From UBA10649 sp044233495 (GTDB lineage Bacteria > Actinomycetota > Actinomycetes > S36-B12): 23,142 bases of DNA. Below are positions 1 to 7,850 of this stretch, piece after piece (the first letter of the stretch is position 1; each line of letters begins with the position of its first letter). The stretch covers positions 1 through 23,142 of the forward strand of contig JBIIJX010000016.1 of the NCBI GenBank assembly GCA_044233495.1, in the 5' to 3' direction. The notes beneath the pieces were generated by a model. That model was not told where the DNA came from. It worked only from the letters and a program-made list of their open reading frames with translations, and made no database searches. The position numbers and the translations under genes were made by a program.

Positions 1-10
1 GAGCCGGCAC

Positions 11-703
11 GTGAGCGAACCCGTATACCGGCCGATCATCCACACGGCCAAGGGCCTGTTCGCGGCCCTGGGCCTGAAGTTCGACATAGCCGGCCTGCAG
101 AACATCCCTCGTGAGGGTGGCGCTGTGCTCGCGATCAACCACACCAGCTACCTGGACTTCGCCCTAGCGGGCATTCCCGCAGATCGTCGCGGGCACCGGC
201 TGGTGCGCTTCATGGCGAAGGACAGCATCTTCCGGCACCGGATAGCCGGTCCCTTGATGCGCGGCATGAAGCACATCCCGGTCGACCGCTCTGCCGGCTC
301 GGCCGCCTTCCGCGACGCAGTCACGGCCCTGCGTTCCGGTGAGCTCGTCGGGGTGTTCCCGGAGGCCACGATGAGCCGATCCCTGGAGATCAAGGAGATC
401 AAGAACGGTGCCGTCCGCATGGCCCGCACCGCCAATGTGCCGCTCATCCCCATGATCGTCTTCGGCGGACACCGGATCCTGTCCTACGACCACCGGGACT
501 TCTCCCGTGGTCGCACGATCGTGATCACCGTCGGTGAACCCATGACGCTGCCGCGCGGGTCCGACCCTGACGAGTTGACGGTCGAGTTGCGAGCACGCAT
601 GTCGGCCCTGCTCGATGAGTCCATCGCGCGATACCCCGATCGGCCGGCCGGCGCCTGGTGGATCCCCGCCCGGCTGGGGGGCAGCGCTCCGCCCCTGACG
701 TGA
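11..703 (+). CDS. 1-acyl-sn-glycerol-3-phosphate acyltransferase (PlsC/LPLAT family)
   Basis: This 230-residue protein belongs to the lysophospholipid acyltransferase family, which transfers an acyl chain to lysophosphatidate at the inner face of the membrane. The catalytic NHx4D box is NHTSYLD at residues 43-49. The second motif is around VDRS (91-94), the third is FPEATMSRS (116-124) and the fourth is VPLIPM (143-148). The third motif is unusual, because the family normally has FPEGTRS: here Gly is Ala and two residues are inserted before Arg-Ser. The GTG at 11 gives a normal N-terminus, but only 10 bases precede it and the frame stays open to the window edge, so a start further upstream cannot be excluded. 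The TGA stop directly abuts the stop of the convergent sulP-like gene. The true acyl acceptor is not determined by these motifs. Confidence 0.88.
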   Translation: MSEPVYRPIIHTAKGLFAALGLKFDIAGLQNIPREGGAVLAINHTSYLDFALAGIPADRRGHRLVRFMAKDSIFRHRIAGPLMRGMKHIPVDRSAGSAAFRDAVTALRSGELVGVFPEATMSRSLEIKEIKNGAVRMARTANVPLIPMIVFGGHRILSYDHRDFSRGRTIVITVGEPMTLPRGSDPDELTVELRARMSALLDESIARYPDRPAGAWWIPARLGGSAPPLT

Positions 704-2389
704 TCAGCTGCCGGAGCTGCGCGACCACTCCTCGTACGCCGCCACCGCGGTCGGATGAGTGGGGAAGACGCGGGACGGACCGATGCGCTGGCCCACACCG
801 TGTCGCTCCAGTTGTCGCCACACCTCGCTCTTGACGTGGTCGAGGGCCATGACGATGCCCCGACTGGCGCAGTACTGTCGCACGTCCTCAAGTGCATCCA
901 GTCCAGTGATGTCCACCTCCGTGTTCCCCTCCATGTTGAGCAGGAACCAGCGCGCGGGAGGTGCCGCATCGTCGATAGCAGCCCGACAGCGTCGCGCGAA
1001 GTCCTCCGCGTTCGCGAAGAACAGGGGCGAGTCGTACCGGAACATCACGAGTCCGGGAATCTGCATCGCTGCCGGGTAGTCCTCGATGTCGTGCCAGCCG
1101 GCCACATCGTCCGAGCGCCCCAGCACGGCCGAGTGCGGGCGTGCCACGCGCGTCAGCAGCTCCACGATCGACAGCGCGATGGCTGCCAGGACCCCGTACA
1201 GGATGTCGAACACAAGAACACCGACGGTCGCTGCAGCAGCGATCAGGAACTCCCGCCTGCGGAAGCGCCACAGGCGCCGGAACTCGGTGATGTCGATCAG
1301 ACGTATGGCGGCGTAGACAACAACTCCTCCGAGCGCTGCGATGGGAAAGGCTTCGATGACGAAGGAGAAGAGCAGTACCGAGGCGATGACGAGGCCGGAC
1401 GCGACGATCGAGTACAGCTGCGTCCTCGCACCGCTGGCCTCGGCGATCACCGTGCGGCTGGCGCTGGAACTCACCGGGAATCCGCCCACGAGGGCGGCGC
1501 CCACATTCGCGGCGCCGAGGCCGAGGAACTCCTGGTTGTTGTGGATGCGATGCCCTCGGCGTGCGGCGAATGCGCGGGCCGTCACGATGTTGTCGGTGTA
1601 GCCCACGATGAAGATGCCGAGTGCGGGCAGGAGCAGGAGTCCGAGGTCCTCACCCGCGAGAGACGGGACGGCGATGTCCAGGCCGATGCCGTTCACTGTG
1701 CCGACCGTCTGCACACCCTTCTCCTGGAGTCCGAACACCGCCACGACGGCCGTCGCTGCGAGCATGACGAACAGCGGGATCGGCAGCCGCGGGAATCGCG
1801 GGGTGAGGACGAGGAGGAGCACGGTGACGGAGGCTCCGACGAGGAGCGTCGGGATGTGGGCTCCGTAGGTCCACAGGTTGGAGGCGAACGATGTCGCATC
1901 CTCGATGACCGTGTCGCCCGCGACGTCGACGCCGATCACTGTGCCGAGTTGGCTAACGATCATGATCAGGGCGACTCCGGCCAGGTAGCCGATGAGCACA
2001 GGCTTGGAGATCAGCTCGCCGATGAAGCCGATGCGCAGCGCGCCGGCGGCCAGGGAGTAGGCACCCACCAGCAGGGCCATCGTGCCTGCAAGGGCGAGGT
2101 AGCGTGCCGAGTCGCCGACTGCCAGCGGTGCCAGGACAGCCGCCGTCATCAGCGCCGTCGTCGACTCCGGGCCGACGGACAGCAGTCGCGAGGAGCCGAT
2201 GAGGGCATAGACCGTCATCGTCACGACGACCACGAGCAGTCCGGTCTGGGGCGGCACTCCGGCGAGCGAGGCATACGCCATGACCTGGGGGATCAGGTAG
2301 GCGGTGACGGTCACCGCACCGAGGAGGTCGCCGCGCAGGTCGCGCCGGTCATAGCGGATCAGGCGCATCAGGCCGATGTGGCTGGTCAC
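704..2389 (-). CDS. SulP-family anion transporter with C-terminal STAS domain
   Basis: This 561-residue inner-membrane protein is a SLC26/SulP transporter, a family that moves sulfate, bicarbonate or other anions. About residues 15-410 are a run of hydrophobic helices, including the AYASLAGVPPQTGL stretch near the N-terminus and the conserved GGFPVSSSASRT region in the middle. Residues about 440-555 form a STAS domain, with VDITGLDALEDV at the usual DSxG-like loop. The GTG start is preceded by AGGTGA (2399-2394, minus strand) with a 4-nt spacer. It lies 21 nt downstream of the ppk2 stop, so the two genes are probably one transcript. An ATG seven codons in (2368) is an alternative start. The substrate cannot be read from the sequence. 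Confidence 0.93.
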   Translation of the reverse strand: MTSHIGLMRLIRYDRRDLRGDLLGAVTVTAYLIPQVMAYASLAGVPPQTGLLVVVVTMTVYALIGSSRLLSVGPESTTALMTAAVLAPLAVGDSARYLALAGTMALLVGAYSLAAGALRIGFIGELISKPVLIGYLAGVALIMIVSQLGTVIGVDVAGDTVIEDATSFASNLWTYGAHIPTLLVGASVTVLLLVLTPRFPRLPIPLFVMLAATAVVAVFGLQEKGVQTVGTVNGIGLDIAVPSLAGEDLGLLLLPALGIFIVGYTDNIVTARAFAARRGHRIHNNQEFLGLGAANVGAALVGGFPVSSSASRTVIAEASGARTQLYSIVASGLVIASVLLFSFVIEAFPIAALGGVVVYAAIRLIDITEFRRLWRFRRREFLIAAAATVGVLVFDILYGVLAAIALSIVELLTRVARPHSAVLGRSDDVAGWHDIEDYPAAMQIPGLVMFRYDSPLFFANAEDFARRCRAAIDDAAPPARWFLLNMEGNTEVDITGLDALEDVRQYCASRGIVMALDHVKSEVWRQLERHGVGQRIGPSRVFPTHPTAVAAYEEWSRSSGS

Positions 2390-2410
2390 GGCGTCACCTG
2401 GATCGTGCCG

Positions 2411-3316
2411 TCAGGTCCCGGATGCCCGGGAGCCCTTCGAGTCCCGCGCCGGCCGCGGTGCCTTTCTCGCCTCGTACTCCGCCACCAGGGTCGCAGCGTG
2501 GTCGGGAACGTAGTGGTTGAGGTCGCGCGAAGGTCGCTGGTATCCCGTCGACGCCGGTCGATGCGGAAGGGACAGCGGCGGCCGGGCTGCTGCGAAGTAC
2601 GGAATCGTGGACAGCAGATGGTGGATCATGTTGATGCGTGCCGCGCGCTTGTCATCCGCCTCGACCACGTACCACGGTGCCTCGGGAATGTCGGTGTGGA
2701 GGAGCATCTCGTCCTTCGCGCGGGAGTAGTCCTCCCAGCGGGTGATGGACTCCAGATCCATGGGCGACAGCTTCCAGTTGCGCATGGGATCCCCCAGGCG
2801 CGACTCGAACCTCCGTTCCTGCTCGGCGTCACTGACACTGAACCAGTATTTCCGCAGCAGGATGCCGTCGTCGACAAGGAGCCGCTCGAAGATGGGTGCC
2901 TGATGGAGGAACTCCCGGTGCTCCTCAGGGGTGCAGAAGCCCATGACGCGCTCGACGCCCGCGCGGTTGTACCAGGACCTGTCGAACAGGCGGATCTCAC
3001 CTGCGGCGGGCAGGTGCGCGATGTAGCGCTGGAAGTACCACTGCGTCCGCTCGCGTTCAGAGGGAGTCGGCAGCGCGACGATCCCGGCGACGCGGGGGTT
3101 GAGGTACTCCGTCACTCGCTTGATCGTGGATCCCTTGCCCGCCGCGTCGCGTCCCTCGAACAGGACGACGACGCGGGCACCCTCGGCGCGCACCCATTCC
3201 TGGAGCTCGACGAGCTCGGCCTGCAGTCGGTACAGCTCCTTCTCGTAGAGGTCCTTGGGCATGCGCGTCACCGTCGCGTCCTCAGCCCTGCGCCTGGGTG
3301 TGTCCTTCTTGACCAT
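2411..3316 (-). CDS. ppk2: Polyphosphate kinase 2 (PPK2) family protein
   Basis: This 301-residue cytosolic enzyme transfers phosphate between polyphosphate and nucleotides. The PPK2 fold is clear. The Walker A loop is GRDAAGKGST (residues 55-64), the Walker B-type strand is LFDRSWYNR (110-118), the lid region is around residues 120-200, and the family block WKLSPMDLESITRW spans 181-194. The N-terminal helix DLYEKELYRLQAELVELQEWV is typical of the single-domain class of about 300 residues. The C-terminus from about residue 270 is a basic, low-complexity tail. The gene appears leaderless: CAGACT lies 6 nt before the ATG, and no Shine-Dalgarno sequence is present. It is first in a two-gene unit with the SulP transporter. 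Whether it prefers ADP, GDP or AMP is not determinable here. Confidence 0.95.
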   Translation of the reverse strand: MVKKDTPRRRAEDATVTRMPKDLYEKELYRLQAELVELQEWVRAEGARVVVLFEGRDAAGKGSTIKRVTEYLNPRVAGIVALPTPSERERTQWYFQRYIAHLPAAGEIRLFDRSWYNRAGVERVMGFCTPEEHREFLHQAPIFERLLVDDGILLRKYWFSVSDAEQERRFESRLGDPMRNWKLSPMDLESITRWEDYSRAKDEMLLHTDIPEAPWYVVEADDKRAARINMIHHLLSTIPYFAAARPPLSLPHRPASTGYQRPSRDLNHYVPDHAATLVAEYEARKAPRPARDSKGSRASGT

Positions 3317-3322
3317 AGGCCG

Positions 3323-3328
3323 AGTCTG
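3323..3328 (-). promoter_or_regulatory. Candidate -10 box for leaderless ppk2 transcript
   Basis: CAGACT on the minus strand, 6 nt upstream of the ATG at 3316. It fits the nANNNT spacing pattern seen before many genes here, and the start has no ribosome binding site. Confidence 0.5.
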
Positions 3329-3393
3329 TCACCGGGCACCGGTCTGTTGCAGGTCAGCGGCGACCATGCCTGCCGGCACTCGGCGCACGTGGC

Positions 3394-3399
3394 TACCGT
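3394..3399 (+). promoter_or_regulatory. Candidate -10 box for leaderless nuclease gene
   Basis: TACCGT lies 6 nt upstream of the ATG at 3406, and no Shine-Dalgarno sequence is present. It is divergent from the ppk2 promoter across an 89-nt intergenic region. Confidence 0.6.
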
Positions 3400-3405
3400 C
3401 GTCCC

Positions 3406-3978
3406 ATGGTCAGGCTGGCCCCCCTCATCGCCCTCGTGGTCTGGCTGGGCGTGGGCTGCTCCGCCGGTGACGAGCTGTCGGCGTCGACCGTCCCATCGTC
3501 GCTCGATGGCACCCAGTCGCTCGGAGCCCGGTACCCGCAGGGCGCGGTCATCACCGATCTCGTTGTCGATCGTGTCGTCGACGGCGACACCATCGCGGTG
3601 ACGATCGACTCAGAGCAGGTGTCGGTGCGGCTGATCGGGATCGATACCCCGGAGACGGTCAAGCCCAACACCGAGGTGCAGTGCTTCGGCCCCGAGGCCT
3701 CGGCCTTCGCGGACCGGCAGTTGACCGGCGCGCGCGTCATCCTCGAGCTGGACGACTCCCAGGGCCGCTACGACAGGTACGACCGGCTGTTGGCGTACGT
3801 CTGGCGTGTTCTGCCGGACGGTCGTCTGGTGCTCTTCAACGAGGAGACGGTGGCCGGCGGGTTCGCGCGGGAGCGCCAGTACGGCGATACGGCATATGAG
3901 TGGCGATCGGCGCTGATTCGGGCGCAGGAGTCCGCACGTGCAGCGGGGCTCGGACTGTGGACCGCCTGCGATCCCTGA
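3406..3978 (+). CDS. Exported staphylococcal nuclease (SNase/thermonuclease) homologue
   Basis: This 190-residue protein is a calcium-dependent-type OB-fold nuclease acting outside the cytoplasm. It has a hydrophobic N-terminus (residues 4-17) followed by Cys18 (LGVGC). This could be a lipoprotein signal, although Gly rather than Leu/Val at -3 makes lipidation uncertain. The nuclease core is at about 50-188. The residues matching the Staphylococcus aureus active site are all present: Asp61 in VVDGDT, Arg75 in SVRLIG, Asp80-Thr81 and Glu83 in GIDTPE, and Arg127 in DRYDRLLAYVW. The enzyme is therefore expected to be active on DNA and RNA. It is likely transcribed alone from a leaderless promoter, divergent from ppk2. 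Confidence 0.93.
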   Translation: MVRLAPLIALVVWLGVGCSAGDELSASTVPSSLDGTQSLGARYPQGAVITDLVVDRVVDGDTIAVTIDSEQVSVRLIGIDTPETVKPNTEVQCFGPEASAFADRQLTGARVILELDDSQGRYDRYDRLLAYVWRVLPDGRLVLFNEETVAGGFARERQYGDTAYEWRSALIRAQESARAAGLGLWTACDP

Positions 3979-4035
3979 CACTCCTCTGATGTCATGAGGA
4001 CACGAACCTGACATGCGGCTGGAAGGGTCTGGCTG

Positions 4036-4052
4036 TCGCGGCGACGCCGCGA
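4036..4052 (+). other. Short GC-rich hairpin between nuclease and small membrane protein genes
   Basis: TCGCGGC, a GAC loop and GCCGCGA form a perfect 7-bp stem with a 3-nt loop, 58 nt after the nuclease stop and 37 nt before the next start. There is no T-tract. It may be a weak terminator or a leader hairpin, and its role is unknown. Confidence 0.4.
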
Positions 4053-4088
4053 TCGGATTCCCTACGACATGACCAGCACGGAGGACGC

Positions 4089-4532
4089 ATGAGTGACGAG
4101 ACGACCCCTGCCAGCACGCCGGACGAGGTGGGTCCGGAAACGACCGCCGACGCGAGCTCGGGTGCGACGGCCGATACGACCCCGACGCAGACGTCCGAGG
4201 CGGTCGCGCCGCGCGTTCCCGCGTCCGGTAGCGGTCGTACGCGCACGATCCTCGAGATCGTCGGTGGGGTTGCCGCAGCCGTGCTCGTCGTCACCGCGGC
4301 CGGAGTCGGCTTCACCGCTGGCCTGATGGTGGGTGACGACGATGATCGCCATCGCGGGTACAAGCAGGCCGGCGAAATGCGGTTCGACGGTGGCCGGGAC
4401 GGCGTGAACGGCATGGGTCGTGACCACCGCGACGGGCAGCGGCATTCGGACGGCATGCCCGGCGGCGGCCCTGCGGGCGGCATGCAGCAGCCTTCGATGC
4501 CGCAGCCTCCGATGCAGCAGCCGCAGGGTTGA
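4089..4532 (+). CDS. Small single-span membrane protein with Asp/His/Met/Gln-rich tail, function unknown
   Basis: No family is recognised for this 147-residue protein. Residues 1-50 are Thr/Ala/Ser/Pro-rich and probably disordered. About 52-80 (TILEIVGGVAAAVLVVTAAG and onward) is one transmembrane helix. It is followed by DDDDRHRG, a region rich in Asp, His and Arg, and a C-terminal tail of Met, Gly, Pro and Gln repeats (residues about 120-147). With no N-terminal cleavage site, the likely topology is a cytoplasmic N-terminus and an exposed tail. The His/Asp/Met composition would suit metal binding, but that is only a guess. The ATG has a strong GGAGG ribosome site 5 nt upstream. The gene ends 4 nt from the convergent channel gene. 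Confidence 0.75.
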   Translation: MSDETTPASTPDEVGPETTADASSGATADTTPTQTSEAVAPRVPASGSGRTRTILEIVGGVAAAVLVVTAAGVGFTAGLMVGDDDDRHRGYKQAGEMRFDGGRDGVNGMGRDHRDGQRHSDGMPGGGPAGGMQQPSMPQPPMQQPQG

Positions 4533-4536
4533 GTCG

Positions 4537-5367
4537 CTAGGCAGGTGGTGCGGAGCCGATCCGGCTCTGCAGGTCGGCGAGCATGGCCTTGATCTCGGCG
4601 AGCTCGCGCCGCACGTCGTCGCCGTCGGTGGCCTGAACCGCGGGCGGAGCCGTGGTCGGGGCGGCGGGGGGAGCGGCGGGTGCGCTCGAGGATCCGCGCT
4701 GCTTGGTCAGGGTCGCCGCGAGCGTGGCCGTGACGGCGCCGAGCACGCTGATGCCCACGAGCATGATGAGGACCGCGAAGAACCGCCCCCACTGGGTGAC
4801 CGGGACGAAGTCCCCGTAGCCGACCGTGGTGATCGTCTCGAACGTCCACCACACGGCGTCCTCCATGGTGACGATCTCGGCCCCCGGGGCGCCGCGCTCG
4901 GCGTCCAGCACCATGAGGCTTCCCACCCACACCACCAGGACCACGGAGAGTCCGGCTGTGGTGGCGCCCCCGCCGGTGATGACGCCCTTGCTCTGGGCAT
5001 GCGCCAGGAAGCCGTTCGGGGTGAAGGCGCGGAGAGCGCGCAGGGCGCGGAACTGCGGCACGACGACCGTGATGGTGTCCAGCCAGTTCCTCCGGAAGAA
5101 GTGCCGCTTGACGGGCGCCAGCAGGAAGCGGAACAGCAGGTCCCCCGCGAACAGCACCCACAGCGCGTAGCCGAACCCGACCAGCCAGGCGTACCAGGGC
5201 CTGTCGGGCTCGTACCAGATGCTCTGGATCGAGTAGGTGACGAGGTAGACGAGGGCCAGGCCGGACAGCAGGATGTTGGTCTTGGCCTCGTAGCGGAGCA
5301 GGAACTTCTGCCGGCGCTGCTGCGATGGTGTCAGGGGGGCCGCGGTCTTCGGTGTGGTTTCGCTCAT
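4537..5367 (-). CDS. Voltage-gated-type potassium channel, six transmembrane segments
   Basis: This 276-residue membrane protein has the K+ selectivity filter TVGYGD (residues 181-186), flanked by a pore helix (EDAVWWTFETIT) and an S6-like helix (GRFFAVLIMLVGISVLGAV). Four earlier hydrophobic segments are visible at about 31-50, 59-83, 95-106 and 136-154. A short S4-like stretch, QFRALRALRAF (105-115), carries Arg at every third position. The C-terminus has an Ala/Pro linker and a predicted short coiled coil (VRRELAEIKAMLADLQSRI), which may tetramerise the channel. Closest family name is the ion transporter/Kch-like superfamily. The gene is leaderless (TAGGCT, 6 nt before the ATG). No ligand-binding domain such as RCK is present, so gating is presumably by voltage or lipid. 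Confidence 0.92.
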   Translation of the reverse strand: MSETTPKTAAPLTPSQQRRQKFLLRYEAKTNILLSGLALVYLVTYSIQSIWYEPDRPWYAWLVGFGYALWVLFAGDLLFRFLLAPVKRHFFRRNWLDTITVVVPQFRALRALRAFTPNGFLAHAQSKGVITGGGATTAGLSVVLVVWVGSLMVLDAERGAPGAEIVTMEDAVWWTFETITTVGYGDFVPVTQWGRFFAVLIMLVGISVLGAVTATLAATLTKQRGSSSAPAAPPAAPTTAPPAVQATDGDDVRRELAEIKAMLADLQSRIGSAPPA

Positions 5368-5373
5368 GCGCAG

Positions 5374-5379
5374 AGCCTA
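5374..5379 (-). promoter_or_regulatory. Candidate -10 box for leaderless channel gene
   Basis: TAGGCT on the minus strand, exactly 6 nt upstream of the ATG at 5367. It lies in the 26-nt gap after the stop of the oxidoreductase gene, which suggests that the channel has its own promoter. Confidence 0.55.
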
Positions 5380-5393
5380 GGAGCGGTGCAGCG

Positions 5394-7568
5394 TCAGGTG
5401 GGCCGGATCGAGACTCGGACGGACTTGAAAGCCGGGGTCCGCGACTCGGCATCCAGCCTCCTGTCCACGAGGATGTTGGCCTCGGGGTAGTACATGGCCG
5501 CATTGCCCGACCTGATGTCCACGATCGCCGTCCTCGCGCGCATCGACCCGGTGGAGCTCACGACGTCCACGGGGTCTCCTTCGTCCAGCCCGAGTCGCGC
5601 GGCATCATCAGCGCTCATCATCACGACGTCACGCGTCGTGTTGCCGCGATAGAGGTCCTCCTCGTCGTAGACCACGGTGTTGAACTGCCCCTCCGACCGG
5701 ATCGTCATGAGGACGAAGTCGGTGTCGTCCCGCGGTGCAGCCAGCTCGATGACGTGGAAGTGCGCCAGGCCGTCCACGGTCGGGAACTGGGGCTGGTGCA
5801 TGACCCGTCCCGGGATGGTGAACTCCTTGTGGGTGGCGCCGATGGTGCGCACGGGCGCATAGCCGGGGACGCAGGATGCCATCGCCTCACGCAGTGCGTC
5901 ATGCCCTGTCAGGGTCGACCAGTCAAAGCGATCCGCCGGCAGTACGCGTGCCGCAAGACCAGCGAGGGCAGCAACCTCAGACCTCATCTCGCCCTCGACG
6001 TTGGGCGTGCCGCCCTCCGACAGTCGCACGTAGTTGAACATCGACTCCTGTGTTGTGGACTCTCGCTCCTCGTCACGCGCCAGCACAGGCAGGATGATCG
6101 AGGTACGGGCCCTACCTTGGAAGTGGCCTTGGTTGAGCTTCGTGGTCAGCGACACTGTGGTGCCGATGCGACCCATGGCCTCGGTCGCCCATCGGGAGTC
6201 CGGATTGCTGCCCCAGAGGTTTCCTCCGAGCATGAGCGCGGCATCGATGAGCCCGTCATGGGCGGCAGTCATCCCGGCGTAGGTGTCGTAACCGGCGGGC
6301 ATGGAGGGATCGATGCCGAAGCGCTCGGCCATGTCCTGGGCGAATGAGGCCTTCATCGTCGGGGAGACGCCGACGGAGCCGACACCCTGCACGTTCGAGT
6401 GCCCGCGGATCGGCATGAGCCCGCAGCCCGGTCGGCCGAGGAACCCGCGTGCCAGCGCGATGTTGGCGAGGGCACGGATGGTGTCGGTGCCGTTCTCGTG
6501 GTGCGTCAGCCCCATGGCCCACATGAAGATCCCGGTGGGAGCCTCGGCGAGCATGCGTACGCACGCATCGATGTCCGCCCGGGGCACACCGCTGCCCGCG
6601 ATCAGGGTGTCCCAGTCGGTCGCGTCGATGCTCGCTCGCACCGCCGACCAGCCGCTTGTGGCCTGGTCTATGAACGCCTCGTCCACGGCACCGAGTTCGA
6701 TGAGGCCCTTCAGCAGCGCGGTGAACAGATGAGCATCGCCGCCGATGTGCGGCTGGAGGTACAGGTCGCTGACAGTCGATCCACCGACGAAGCTCCGTAC
6801 GTCGGAGGGCAGCCGGAACCTCCGAAGACCCAGCTCGGACATCGGGTTGATGACGATCACTCGCCCACCGCGACGACGCAGATGGATCAGTTGCGTCATG
6901 AGCCGCGGGTGGTTGCTGGCGGGATTGGCACCTGCCAGCACCACGAGGTCGGTTCTCTCGAGGTCGTCGAGCTCGACGGACGCTGTGCCGCTGCCGTAGA
7001 TGCTGGTGAGGGCCACACCGGATGCCTGGTGGCAGTAGAAGGAGCAGTTGTTGATGTTGTTGGTGCCGTACGCGCGCGCCACGAGCTGCAGCAGGAAGGC
7101 TGCCTCGTTGCTCGATCTGCCGCTGGAGTACCACAGGGAACGCTCCGGGTCGATCCTGGTGAAGGCCTGCGCTGCCAGGTCGAGAGCCTCCCCCCACGGC
7201 AGGCGCCGGTAGTGATCGTCGCCTTCGTGGCAGACGATCGGGAAGGTGAGCCGGCCCAGAGCCTCGCACTCGGCGCTGGTGAGCGCCGACAGCGCCTCAA
7301 GATCGTGGGAGGCGAGTAGGTCCTCGGTGATGACCCGGCCCATGTCAGCGGCCTGGGCCTGCACGGACTTCTTGCAGACCTCGGGGAAGTGCCCCTTCTC
7401 GTTGACCATGCCGCCGGCCTGACCACCCATGCCCAGCGCGCACGTCTTGCAGGCGTTGCGACTGCGCAGCCGCCGGTACAGCTCCAGAGTTCCCACGTCG
7501 CGACCTCGCGCGAACACGTACTTCATGGCTGCGAGGCCGCCTGCTGCACTCACTCGGGGCTTGGCCAT
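5394..7568 (-). CDS. FdhF/YdeP-family molybdopterin oxidoreductase (formate-dehydrogenase-alpha-like)
   Basis: This 724-residue protein is of the YdeP type, a cytosolic branch of the Mo-bis-MGD enzymes whose physiological substrate is mostly unknown. The N-terminus has CKTCALGMGGQAGG (Cys40, Cys43) rather than the full four-cysteine FeS motif of formate dehydrogenases. FYCHQASG places Cys179 where FdhF has selenocysteine or cysteine as Mo ligand. Cofactor-binding segments such as LVVLAGANPASNHPR follow, and the C-terminal MopB-type beta domain is at about 600-724. Length and layout match full-length family members. The start is leaderless-like: TACGGT ends 5 nt before the ATG, and a GAGG 1 nt from the ATG is too close to serve as a ribosome site. 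No fdhD, electron-carrier or molybdenum cofactor gene is adjacent. Confidence 0.9.
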   Translation of the reverse strand: MAKPRVSAAGGLAAMKYVFARGRDVGTLELYRRLRSRNACKTCALGMGGQAGGMVNEKGHFPEVCKKSVQAQAADMGRVITEDLLASHDLEALSALTSAECEALGRLTFPIVCHEGDDHYRRLPWGEALDLAAQAFTRIDPERSLWYSSGRSSNEAAFLLQLVARAYGTNNINNCSFYCHQASGVALTSIYGSGTASVELDDLERTDLVVLAGANPASNHPRLMTQLIHLRRRGGRVIVINPMSELGLRRFRLPSDVRSFVGGSTVSDLYLQPHIGGDAHLFTALLKGLIELGAVDEAFIDQATSGWSAVRASIDATDWDTLIAGSGVPRADIDACVRMLAEAPTGIFMWAMGLTHHENGTDTIRALANIALARGFLGRPGCGLMPIRGHSNVQGVGSVGVSPTMKASFAQDMAERFGIDPSMPAGYDTYAGMTAAHDGLIDAALMLGGNLWGSNPDSRWATEAMGRIGTTVSLTTKLNQGHFQGRARTSIILPVLARDEERESTTQESMFNYVRLSEGGTPNVEGEMRSEVAALAGLAARVLPADRFDWSTLTGHDALREAMASCVPGYAPVRTIGATHKEFTIPGRVMHQPQFPTVDGLAHFHVIELAAPRDDTDFVLMTIRSEGQFNTVVYDEEDLYRGNTTRDVVMMSADDAARLGLDEGDPVDVVSSTGSMRARTAIVDIRSGNAAMYYPEANILVDRRLDAESRTPAFKSVRVSIRPT

Positions 7569-7573
7569 GCCTC

Positions 7574-7579
7574 ACCGTA
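7574..7579 (-). promoter_or_regulatory. Candidate -10 box for leaderless YdeP-type gene
   Basis: TACGGT on the minus strand, 5 nt upstream of the ATG at 7568, with no usable Shine-Dalgarno sequence. Confidence 0.5.
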
Positions 7580-7712
7580 GCCAAAATCCGGGGACATCCG
7601 TGGTGGTGCGGGGGAATGTGAAGGCATGGAACACCGTCGGACAAGGGTGCCTATGGTGGCGAGGGGCCTGTGATTAGCGGATTCGCCGACCCAGGGGCGG
7701 ACTGTGACCGCT

Positions 7713-7728
7713 GGTGACGTGCATCACC
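7713..7728. promoter_or_regulatory. CRP/FNR-family-like inverted repeat upstream of FAS1 gene
   Basis: GGTGA-N6-TCACC is a perfect 5-bp inverted repeat with the TGA-N6-TCA core used by CRP/GlxR-type regulators. It sits 122 nt before the FAS1 start, in the divergent region shared with the YdeP-type gene. The match is short and could be chance. Confidence 0.3.
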
Positions 7729-7850
7729 TCCCACGTGAACGTTGTGTAAGGGAATCCGACGCGCACGCTGCAGCGGATGCAGTGCAAGCAGGGGTGTGTT
7801 CTCCTGTTGAAAGCGCGGACGAACCGCGACCGAAGATTCAAGGAGAACAA

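Noticed and set aside
755..3601. A very long open frame (948 codons) on the plus strand
   Set aside because: It lies opposite the SulP and PPK2 genes, is rich in His, Asp, Gly and Arg with no domain motif, and is a typical antisense shadow of G+C-rich coding DNA.
3992..5503. Minus-strand 503-codon frame across the small membrane protein and channel genes
   Set aside because: Out of frame with the clear channel gene, Arg/Pro-rich low-complexity translation, no start signal.
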